A program made the position numbers and the translations under genes. From Candidatus Rifleibacteriota bacterium (GTDB lineage Bacteria > UBP17 > UBA6191 > JACPRK01): DNA of 12,050 nucleotides. The DNA is taken from contig JACQZL010000396.1 of the NCBI GenBank assembly GCA_016213865.1, positions 1 through 12,050 of the forward strand, given 5' to 3'. This document shows, piece by piece, positions 1 to 6,368 of this stretch (position 1 is its first letter; every line of letters begins with the position of its first letter). The notes beneath the pieces were generated by a model. The model made no database searches, was not told the origin of the DNA, and saw only the letters and a program-made list of their open reading frames with translations.

Positions 1-504
1 CCGTCCGTCGAGATGCGCGCCCATCGCTCCCCGGATCCGGTTGTACTCCTGGTCGAGCCGGGAGAGCTCCACCCCCAGCGGGATGTTCTCTTCCCGGAAG
101 AGCGCGTGGCCGCTCTCGGCGTCGCGGTCGTAAACCCTCCACCGAGCCCGGTCGAGCTGCTTGCGCGCCGGACTGGCCAGGTACTTCCGTTCGAGGGTGT
201 GCCAGCGCGGCGAGGTCTTCGGAGACAGCTGCTCTGCGAACTGCCGCCAGGCTGCCTCGATCTCCGGATTCTCCGTGTCCAGCGTGGTGCGCACGTGGCG
301 CCCCGTCCCTTCCTGCCTCAGCGCCATGGCCAGCTCGTTGCTGTCCATGAGCCAGTTCTCCAGGGCCTCCGGGGTGTCGACCTCCCGTCGCTCGAGGTCG
401 TCGAAGAAGGGCGCCACCTTCTCCCACGAATCGGCGACCAGCTCTTCCGGCAGCCAGCGTCTCGGCCCGAGGCGTGGCAGACGATCGAAGGGAAAGGCTC
501 TCAA
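1..504 (-). CDS. M3-family oligoendopeptidase (PepF-like), N-terminal part; runs off the left edge
   Basis: Reading the minus strand from a TTG at 504 gives 168 codons open to the window edge, beginning (M)RAFPFDRLPRLGPRRWLP. The pattern is that of the helical N-terminal domain of M3 zinc oligopeptidases (COG1164): W-x-x-V-x-P-F-F-D-D-L near residues 28-36, A-L-E-N-W-L near 46-51, R-x-T-L-D-T-E-N near 71-78, K-Y-L-A-S-P-A near 103-109, and L-F-R-E-E-N-I-P-L near 136-144 followed by L-S-R-L-D-Q-E-Y. These enzymes are usually about 560-600 residues, so the catalytic HExxH domain lies outside the window and activity cannot be checked. The TTG start is supported by GGAGGT (511-516) with a 6-nt spacer. 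That ribosome site is formed by the last codons and stop of glgA, so translation of the two genes is probably coupled. Family assignment is from pattern recognition only. Confidence 0.8.
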   Translation of the reverse strand, partial: MRAFPFDRLPRLGPRRWLPEELVADSWEKVAPFFDDLERREVDTPEALENWLMDSNELAMALRQEGTGRHVRTTLDTENPEIEAAWRQFAEQLSPKTSPRWHTLERKYLASPARKQLDRARWRVYDRDAESGHALFREENIPLGVELSRLDQEYNRIRGAMGAHLDGR

Positions 505-508
505 GGGG

Positions 509-2014
509 TTACCTCCAGTGACGGCGCTTGGCGATGGCCCAGCGGTAGAGCTGCTCGTAGGACCGTGCGGCGTCCCACCACTCGAACCGCTGCCGCATCG
601 CCCGATGCTGCATTGCGCGGAAGTGTTCCCCGCGGTTCCAGTAGACCTCCATCGCCCAGAGGGCCGTGTCGCGGAGCGCCTCCGGCGAGGGCTCGGCGAA
701 CTTGAACCCGGTTCCCTCGCCGCTCTCGGGGCGGTACTCCTCCACGGTGTCGTCGAGACCGCCCGTCGCCCGCACGACCGGCAGCGTGCCGTACCTGAGC
801 GAGTAGAGCTGGTTCAGACCGCAGGGTTCCCACAGCGACGGCATGAGGTAGAGGTCAGCCCCGGCCTCGACCAGGTGGGCCCTGGCGTTGTCGAATCCGA
901 TGAAGGCGCCCACGCGCCCGGGACACCGCGATGCGAGGCGGCGGAACCGATCTTCCAGCCCGCGATCGCCCGACCCGACGAGCACGAACTGGGCCCCGCT
1001 CTCGACCAGCTCCGGGAGCGCCGCCACGATGAGCTCGAGCCCCTTCTGGCCGCTCATCCGGCTCACGACGCCGAACACCGGGACGTCCGGGTTCTGTTCC
1101 AGCTCGAACGTCGCCTGGAGGGCGCGCTTGCACTCGGCCTTCCCATCGAGGTGGTCAGCCGAGTAGTTGGCCGGGATGAGCGGGTCGCTCTCGGGATTCC
1201 ACTGCCGGTAGTCGACCCCGTTCAGGATGCCGTGGAGATCTCCCTGGCGCTGCCTGAGGAACGGGTCCAGGCCGCCCGAGCCGATCGGCCCGAGGATCTC
1301 CCGGGCGAACGTCGGGCTGACCGCGCTGAGCAGGTCGGCCTGCGAGATGCCCCCCTTGAGCAGGTTCACCCAGCCGCCGTCCTCGAACTGCTCGGAGTTG
1401 TAGGCGGCCCCGGGAAGGCCCGAGAACGGGAACACCGCGGCAGGCACCAGGCCCTGGTAGGCCCGTCCGACGTTGTGGAGCGTCAGGACCGACCCCGTAA
1501 AGCCCAGGTTACGGTCGCGCGCCATGTGGTACTTCAGATAGGCGGGCAGGATGGCGGTCATCCAGTCGTGGCAGTGGGCGACGGACGGATAGAACCCGGT
1601 GTCGATGCAGAGCGGCAGCGCTGCCCTGGCGAAGAAGACGAACCGCCAGCCGTTGTCGTGATAGCCCTGGCCGCTCTCGTCGTAGATGCCGGCCCGCCCG
1701 AACAGCTCCTGATGCTCGATGAAGTAGACGTCGAAGCCTTCCGGCGCCCGGTAGCCGAGCACGCGGCACCAGACCGTGCGGCTGCCCATCGGGACTCCCA
1801 TGACGTCGAGCACCGGAGAGAGCCGATACTTGTGGCGGTCGATGCTGCCGTACAGGGGAAGCACGAGCCGGACCTCGTGCCCCATCGCGGCCAGATGCGC
1901 CGGCAGCACTCCGGCCACGTCGGCCAGTCCGCCGACCTTCGCATAGGGGACGGCCTCGGACGCCACCATCAGGATGCGCATCGGGCCGCTGACTGCCTCG
2001 TCGTGCGTTGCCAC
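509..2014 (-). CDS. glgA: Glycogen synthase (ADP-glucose type, GT5 family)
   Basis: A 501-residue protein that extends alpha-1,4-glucan chains using ADP-glucose in the cytoplasm (family knowledge). All GT5 landmarks are visible: the N-terminal K-x-G-G-L nucleotide-sugar loop as KVGGLADV (K26), HCHDW (147-151), LTLHN (177-181), SAVSPT (230-235), NGVD (265-268), the R/K pair in SRMSGQKG (R319, K324), the catalytic EPCGL (E396) and RATGGLDDTVEEY (415-427). Length is slightly over the usual 475-490 because of 11 extra N-terminal residues. The GTG at 2014 is chosen because AAGGAG (2021-2026) lies 6 nt upstream; the internal ATG at 1981 (MRILMVASEA) matches the usual family N-terminus but lacks a ribosome site. 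No branching, debranching or ADP-glucose pyrophosphorylase gene is in the window. It is followed after 4 nt by the oligopeptidase gene and preceded by a 124-nt gap that may hold its promoter. Confidence 0.97.
   Translation of the reverse strand: MATHDEAVSGPMRILMVASEAVPYAKVGGLADVAGVLPAHLAAMGHEVRLVLPLYGSIDRHKYRLSPVLDVMGVPMGSRTVWCRVLGYRAPEGFDVYFIEHQELFGRAGIYDESGQGYHDNGWRFVFFARAALPLCIDTGFYPSVAHCHDWMTAILPAYLKYHMARDRNLGFTGSVLTLHNVGRAYQGLVPAAVFPFSGLPGAAYNSEQFEDGGWVNLLKGGISQADLLSAVSPTFAREILGPIGSGGLDPFLRQRQGDLHGILNGVDYRQWNPESDPLIPANYSADHLDGKAECKRALQATFELEQNPDVPVFGVVSRMSGQKGLELIVAALPELVESGAQFVLVGSGDRGLEDRFRRLASRCPGRVGAFIGFDNARAHLVEAGADLYLMPSLWEPCGLNQLYSLRYGTLPVVRATGGLDDTVEEYRPESGEGTGFKFAEPSPEALRDTALWAMEVYWNRGEHFRAMQHRAMRQRFEWWDAARSYEQLYRWAIAKRRHWR
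511..516 (-). promoter_or_regulatory. Shine-Dalgarno fixing the TTG start of the oligopeptidase
   Basis: GGAGGT on the minus strand lies 6 nt before the TTG at 504-502 and overlaps the final Trp-Arg-stop codons of glgA. It is the best ribosome site near this start and decides the otherwise unusual TTG initiation. Confidence 0.7.
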
Positions 2015-2064
2015 CTCGGTCTCCTTTGCCGTCGAATGATCCGCGCCAGGGGTTGGGTGGCCCC

Positions 2065-2110
2065 ACTATAGTCGCCATGGCCAAAGCGACGCCAGCCCGT
2101 CGCTCGACGG
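2065..2110 (-). promoter_or_regulatory. Possible glgA promoter with an adjacent inverted repeat
   Basis: The 124-nt gap between gene C and glgA holds TATAGT on the minus strand (2070-2065), one mismatch from a sigma70 -10 box and about 50 nt before the glgA start. No good -35 hexamer is present at 16-18 nt. Just upstream is an interrupted palindrome, CCGTCG-AG-CGACGG (2097-2110), which could be an operator or chance. If real, glgA and the oligopeptidase are transcribed separately from the primase-like cluster. Weak evidence. Confidence 0.25.
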
Positions 2111-2138
2111 TTCGCAGCGCCCCGGCAGGCCAGCGGCG

Positions 2139-2912
2139 TCAGTGGCTGCCGTCACGCCGGGCGATGGGCTCGGACGGCATCTCCGGGAGTTCCGCCACGA
2201 CCTCCAGGCGTTCCTCCGGCATCGCCGGCTGGAGCCGCAGACCGGTCTCGAGTTCTCGAGCCAGGGTGTGCGCGCAGTACCCGACGTCGACAATCCCGTT
2301 CCCTCCCCCGGACTTGAGCACGAGGTCCAGGACCTTGCGGTAGAGAGCCGCGTCGACGCACTCCCGGCCGATGAAGTGGAACGAGCGTGACGTCCGGATC
2401 ACGAACCCGCCGCCGCGGACGCCGCCGGTGCGCAGCAGGGCGCCGAGGTAGGTCATGACCCGGCCGAGCAGGTCGTGAGGTGCCAGCAGGTCGAGCATGA
2501 GGAAGAAGCGGCAACCCTCTTCGGTCACGACCCGGGAGTGGAGCGACAGCAGCCTGTCGGGCCGCCTGTACCGCTCGATGCGAAACTGCTCATGCCCCTG
2601 GATCGGCAGCCGCTCACCCGGCGCCAGCGCGTAGGTTGTCGTCCAGATCGCGAACTGCCGGGCGAACAGCTCGGGATCGTCCCAGGAAACGTCGAACGAG
2701 ACTTTCGGACAGTGCCACAGCACGCCGAACTCGCTCAGACGGTTCGTGCGTCGAAGCAGTTCGATCAGCTCTTCCCAGCCCCATCCGATCACGGATACCA
2801 CCGGGTGTGACGGCTCCGGGTGTCGCCGGCATGGCGGAGCCGCGGTCGGGTCCCGGAGTTCAGTCCCGGCCGTCGCCTGGCGCTCGTCGATCTGGTCATG
2901 GCTCCGGGTCAC
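2139..2912 (-). CDS. Gene C: AEP-like (primase palm) protein, apparently degenerate
   Basis: A 257-residue protein. I do not recognise a named family, but its layout echoes the AEP palm fold of genes A and B: a hydrophobic strand ending in an aspartate (FFLMLDL, D141), about 35 residues later RTSRSFHFIG with S177-F-H179 where AEPs carry the s-x-H nucleotide-binding motif, then GIVDVG with D209. In motif I the second acid expected (D-x-D/E) is L143, so the metal site looks incomplete. The protein may be a non-catalytic subunit or divergent. The C-terminal domain shared by A and B is absent. The start is GTG at 2912, with AAGGA (2920-2924) 7 nt upstream, 1 nt beyond the stop of gene B, so it is probably coupled to B. 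An open frame continues far upstream but there it is antiphase to gene B. A later GTG at residue 38 or 39 is possible, since residues 1-38 look unstructured. The AEP link is inference; that it is coding and belongs with B is more certain. Confidence 0.6.
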   Translation of the reverse strand: MTRSHDQIDERQATAGTELRDPTAAPPCRRHPEPSHPVVSVIGWGWEELIELLRRTNRLSEFGVLWHCPKVSFDVSWDDPELFARQFAIWTTTYALAPGERLPIQGHEQFRIERYRRPDRLLSLHSRVVTEEGCRFFLMLDLLAPHDLLGRVMTYLGALLRTGGVRGGGFVIRTSRSFHFIGRECVDAALYRKVLDLVLKSGGGNGIVDVGYCAHTLARELETGLRLQPAMPEERLEVVAELPEMPSEPIARRDGSH

Positions 2913-2913
2913 C

Positions 2914-4251
2914 TCATGGTCCTTTCCGCATCGGCTCGAGGAGCCGGACCCCCTGCTCGAGCAGGTGGACGCTCGCGTAGGTCCGGGCCCAGTAGTTGGC
3001 CCGCGTCCTGGACGTGTACTTGAACCAGTTGGTGTGCCAACGGTATCGGTGGTCGAGGTACAGGTCGTTGATGAGGGAGCCGATGTGCCGGGGATGCCAC
3101 CCGCAATCCACGAGATCGGCCACGAACTTCTTGAGAACGTTGGGTTGCAGCAGCCGCGGATTGGGCCTCTCCAGGGAGTGCCTGGACTTCTCGGAGAGAC
3201 GGTGGTCGCGCCGGGCCCTGTGCAGCGCCTCCCCGAGGGCGAGTTCGTCGGTGGCGTCGAAGTCGCACGCGAACCGATAGAGCCCCGTCTTCCGATAGTC
3301 GTCGACGAGCGCCGCGACATTGTCGTTGGCGACGGGGATGTGTCCGGTGAAGTGCCTGCTGTGCTCGACGGCCATCTCGAAGTCCCACATGCACTCCACC
3401 AGGTGAGGCAGGTCCGGGTGCGTAACGCTGGAGTGACCGTCGTAGAAGGTCCGGCTCACGTCGCAGAGCGGCGGCAAGGGGGTGCCGTACTCGTCCAGCA
3501 TGTGGTGCTTGTGGGTGTTCTTCTTGTGCAGCGAATGGGGGGCCCTCATGATCCGCATGTAGGCCGGGTCCGCCTGCCAGCTATTGTCGATGTTTACGCA
3601 CTTCTCCTCGCTGTCGCAGATGGTGATCGGCATCTCGTCGCTGCGGAGTTCCTGCTTGGCCAGGAGGGCCACGTAGTGCCAGAGGCGGCCGATGCCCGAG
3701 AAGACCGAGCCGGCCTCGAACCCGCAGGGGTCGTGACGCTTGAGATCGTCCGGGTCGCGGAAGTCGTAGGCCTCCACCAGCTCCCGCTCGAGGTAGCCGA
3801 TGCTCGCGAGCGCGCGGTAGGCCGGGGTTCCGGGCTCCACGTGGAAGAGCACGTGCCCGCCGCTCGGGGTGAGGTCGAGCAGGTAGGGGATGGCGTAACT
3901 CTGCATGAAGCGCTCGAAGAAGTTCGACACCGGCTCGATGTGCTTCTTGTGGAAATGGCACTGGGAGCCCGGGTCGGCGTAGATCTGCATGTTCTCGTGG
4001 GAGAGGAAGATCTCGAAGTCGATGGGCGCCAGGATCGACCTGTCCCTTCCCACGATCGGGATGAACACCTCCATGCCCTCGCGGACGGTGAGGTCGTGGA
4101 GGTTCTCGACCGGCTCGAACGTCACGAGCAGACCGTCGGGGTTCCACCCTCTCTTGATCAGTTCGGGCCCGTGCGCCAGGACCAGATGGGAGTGATCGAA
4201 CGAGTTGCACAGCCGGTCGAAGACCTGGGCGTAGTATTCACGGTGGTCCAT
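2914..4251 (-). CDS. Gene B: AEP-superfamily primase-like protein
   Basis: A 445-residue cytoplasmic protein with no signal or membrane segment. It carries what look like the three AEP palm motifs. Motif I is PIDFEI (D78, E80). Motif II is LTPSGGHVLFHV (S130-G-G-H133), the s-G-x-H nucleotide-binding turn. Motif III is VNIDNSW (D222), followed by R236-A-P-H-S-L-H-K-K, matching the R-x-P-x-S-x-H-x-K signature typical of AEP primases and PrimPols. A C-terminal helical region (about 362-430) contains LLQPNVLKKFVADLVDCG and a Tyr-x-Asp ... W-F-x-Y ... RAxxWA stretch that also occurs in the tail of gene A. By family analogy it would bind divalent metal and NTPs and synthesise RNA or DNA primers, or act as a repair polymerase. 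The ATG follows gene A's final stop by 6 nt, with GGTGA as a modest ribosome site. Possible zinc ligands (C98, H99, H101, H104) lie after motif I. Family assignment is inferred without any database search. Confidence 0.65.
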   Translation of the reverse strand: MDHREYYAQVFDRLCNSFDHSHLVLAHGPELIKRGWNPDGLLVTFEPVENLHDLTVREGMEVFIPIVGRDRSILAPIDFEIFLSHENMQIYADPGSQCHFHKKHIEPVSNFFERFMQSYAIPYLLDLTPSGGHVLFHVEPGTPAYRALASIGYLERELVEAYDFRDPDDLKRHDPCGFEAGSVFSGIGRLWHYVALLAKQELRSDEMPITICDSEEKCVNIDNSWQADPAYMRIMRAPHSLHKKNTHKHHMLDEYGTPLPPLCDVSRTFYDGHSSVTHPDLPHLVECMWDFEMAVEHSRHFTGHIPVANDNVAALVDDYRKTGLYRFACDFDATDELALGEALHRARRDHRLSEKSRHSLERPNPRLLQPNVLKKFVADLVDCGWHPRHIGSLINDLYLDHRYRWHTNWFKYTSRTRANYWARTYASVHLLEQGVRLLEPMRKGP

Positions 4252-4257
4252 GACGCT

Positions 4258-5835
4258 TCACCAGCCCTTGAACGCCTCGGTGAACAGGATCGCCGGCCAG
4301 CGTGCCCGCTCCGCCTTGCTATAGAAACGGTGGATGTCGAGGTTTTTGAACTGGTCGTGGTACACCGCGAGGGTCAGGTGGACCATCTCCCACATGCGGA
4401 TGCCCCTTCGCGCCATGTGGGCGTAGACGTACTCGAGCTGGGCCGGGTCGAGGAAGGGGTGCATCTGGCCGCTGGGGAAGTCGAGAAGCCGGTTGATCTC
4501 GGGGACCCGCTGCCGGTACTGCGTGAAGTTCGTGCCGATCAGTTAGTCGATGAAGAGCTGGTCGAAGGGCTCGTCGAGCGGATCCCACAGCTCCCTCTTG
4601 ATGCGGCTGTTGTTGTAGCTGTCGATGAGCCTCTCGATGCCGTGAGTGCTCTCGGCGATCCGGCAGCCACGCGTCGCGAGATGTCCCAGCGCGGCGTCGG
4701 GATCGCTGCGCGTCCGCACCATCTCCTCGATGCTGCCGCCGAAGAACTCGTCACCATCCCTGGATCTGGGGATCCGGATGATCCAGTACGGGCAGTTCTT
4801 GTTGTAGACCGAGCCCGGGGAGCCGAAACAGCTCATGTTGACTTCCCGCAGACCGCTCGTCAGGTCCAGGGAGATCTGGTGGGGTAGGTTGTCGGTGAGC
4901 CCGACCCGGTCGGTCATCCCGCCCCGGCGCAGTTCCGCCCGGATCTGGTCGATCGTGTTGGCCACCACGTACTGCGAGAGCCGGCAGCAGCCCTGGTAGG
5001 CGAGCTGCGAGAGCGCCGGCGTCGGCTGGTGGTGTTTCTCGCCGCGGCTGAAGGCGACCAGGTGGTCGAGGGTCTCGGGCTGCAGGTAGCCCCCGGCCTG
5101 CATCAGCATCATCATGGCGTCGGTCTGGCGCCCGTCGGCGTAGAGGGGCACGCTCGTCAGGATGTGGTAGCCCTTCCCGGTGGCGTTGACGCTGGTCGAC
5201 ACCCCGTGGCCGTGGAGGAACTCCTGGATGGTCCTGAGCGCCGGCTCCATCCACCGGAAGTGGCCGACCGGGTCCTCGAAGATCCGCTGGGGGTTGTACT
5301 TGTCGACGGCCTCGATGTCGAAGAAGAGCAGCGCCCTCACCGGCTTCTGGGTGAGGTAGGCGGTGATCATCGACCGCATCTCCGGGTCGGTGTAGCCGAA
5401 GATCTCGCCGGCGCGATGGGCCACGAAGCCGTCGATCGGCTCGCCCCGGGGCCTCCACCGGAAGGCGTCACGGTACAGGCTGTTGATCTCCTCGCCGTGA
5501 GACGTGATGTGCTGGGCGAACTCGTCCCGCCGGAACTTGTAGTCGACGTCCCACTCCGACCTCTGCATGTGGGACTGGTAGAACTCGACCGGCTTCCCGC
5601 AGGCCTCCTGGCCGTGGGCCCTGACGAGGACGCAGCGGTCGGAGAAGTTGATGCTCTCGAAGTTGCGCTCCGTGGGCATCAGCCGCGGCAGGTTCGGCGA
5701 CACCACGACCTGGAACTCGGAATCGTAGTGAGCGAAGGCCGTCCGGTACTCGTCGAGGTCGCTCACCCGATCGGGGCCCCCGTTGAATTGGCTGTCGGCA
5801 CTGAGGATCTGCTCTGTCGCGTTCCAGTCCATCAT
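4258..5835 (-). pseudogene. Gene A: AEP-superfamily primase-like protein interrupted by one in-frame TAA
   Basis: The frame from ATG 5835 codes 430 residues, meets TAA at 4543-4545, then continues in the same frame for 94 more codons to TGA at 4258. Motifs before the stop are AEP-like: ALLFFDIEAVD (D173, E175) as motif I, NATGKGYHILTSVP (G222, H224) as motif II and HQISLDLT (D324) as motif III, followed by GSPGSVYNKN (338-347). That aligns with RAPHSLHKKN of gene B but has G and Y where B has R and H. The segment after the stop aligns with the C-terminal domain of gene B (LDPxxL, Y-x-D, F-x-S/T, ERARW), so the two parts were one protein of about 525 residues. No ATG, GTG or TTG lies before 4464 in the tail and neither the CTG at 4542 nor the ATG at 4464 has a ribosome site, arguing against a separate gene. 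The 5' ATG pair has AAGGAG only 13 nt upstream. A nonsense mutation, sequencing error or genuine readthrough cannot be told apart here; a truncated 430-residue product retaining the catalytic motifs could still be made. Confidence 0.6.
4543..4545 (-). other. In-frame TAA splitting gene A
   Basis: Context on the minus strand is ATC GAC TAA CTG ATC GGC. Both flanks are the same reading frame and protein-like. A single base change (for example TAC to TAA) would explain it. I see no hairpin or known recoding signal immediately downstream. Confidence 0.75.
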
Positions 5836-6368
5836 CTTCGGGAGTCAGCTCCTTGGTCGGGGTCGGCCGGGCGGCCGGGATTCGGATGTCGGGGCGGAGG
5901 ATACCACCCCCGGAGGCGACGAGCCCCACCTTCCGTGCGCGCGCTCTGCCGTGCCCCTCGAATTCAACTTCCCATGGGCCCAGGTCGAGGTTCTCACGGG
6001 GGGCGCTCCTCTCGAAGGGCTCTTCCGGAGGAGAGTCGGCCCACTGTCGGTATCGCCTTCCTCCGGAGGGACCGCCCGGGCGGTGGACCCGCGCACGCCA
6101 GGGCAAGGACCATGCCCGATCGGAGGACGCTCCCCCCCCCAGCCATCGCCGAGAGGGCGCAGTCAGAGCCGAGAGTCACCCCTGGGGGCGAGGTGCCGCG
6201 GTAGCTCGCTCGCGCACCGGCGAGGCGGAAGCCGCAGCCCACGGTTGCGGGTTTCGCGCTGCCGGGATTTCCGGTCGGTTTGCGCTACTCTTCACCGTGC
6301 GGACGCCGTGCGGCTTGAAGCCAATCCGGGCCTTTCACTAACCGGCCGTTTCGCATCGGGAGGGCTCC
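5836..6368. other. 533-nt gene-free divergent region between gene A and the exported-protein gene
   Basis: Open frames here continue antisense or out of frame into the neighbouring genes and give Arg/Pro/Gly-rich products with no recognisable motifs, so I call none. The region must hold promoters for both divergent genes, but I see no convincing -35/-10 pair. The best hints are TGGTATCCT on the minus strand (complement of about 5909-5917), an extended -10-like box without a good -35 for gene A, and TTGAAG on the plus strand (6314-6319) for the rightward gene without a good -10. A run of nine C (6132-6140) and CCTCCGGAGG-type palindromes near 6020-6070 are also present. Confidence 0.5.
6358..6364 (+). 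promoter_or_regulatory. Shine-Dalgarno fixing the TTG start at 6369
   Basis: GGGAGGG is followed by a 4-5 nt spacer and TTG. Because the next residues form a good signal peptide, this site selects TTG as the start. Confidence 0.65.

Noticed and set aside
161..2071. A 636-codon plus-strand open frame opposite glgA
   Set aside because: It is antisense to the complete GT5 gene, has an Arg/Pro/Ala-rich unpatterned product, and is the kind of long antisense frame expected in GC-rich DNA.
2913..3320. Extending gene C upstream as a 393-residue protein
   Set aside because: The extension overlaps gene B in another frame and is Ser/Thr/Arg/Pro-rich; GTG 2912 has a good ribosome site right after B's stop.
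4258..4464. A separate 68-residue gene starting at ATG 4464
   Set aside because: There is no ribosome site, and protein-like sequence continues in frame upstream to gene A's TAA. It aligns with the C-terminal domain of gene B, so it is treated as the tail of gene A.
2746..4887. A 713-codon plus-strand open frame opposite genes A, B and C
   Set aside because: The minus-strand products carry ordered motifs and tight gene junctions; the plus-strand product is a Val/Glu/Arg-rich shadow without motifs.
5468..6106. A 212-codon minus-strand frame overlapping the start of gene A
   Set aside because: Most of it is an out-of-frame shadow of gene A; the upstream part has no motif or convincing start.
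5029..6204. A 391-codon plus-strand frame opposite gene A and the divergent region
   Set aside because: It is antisense to gene A and the translation shows no family pattern.
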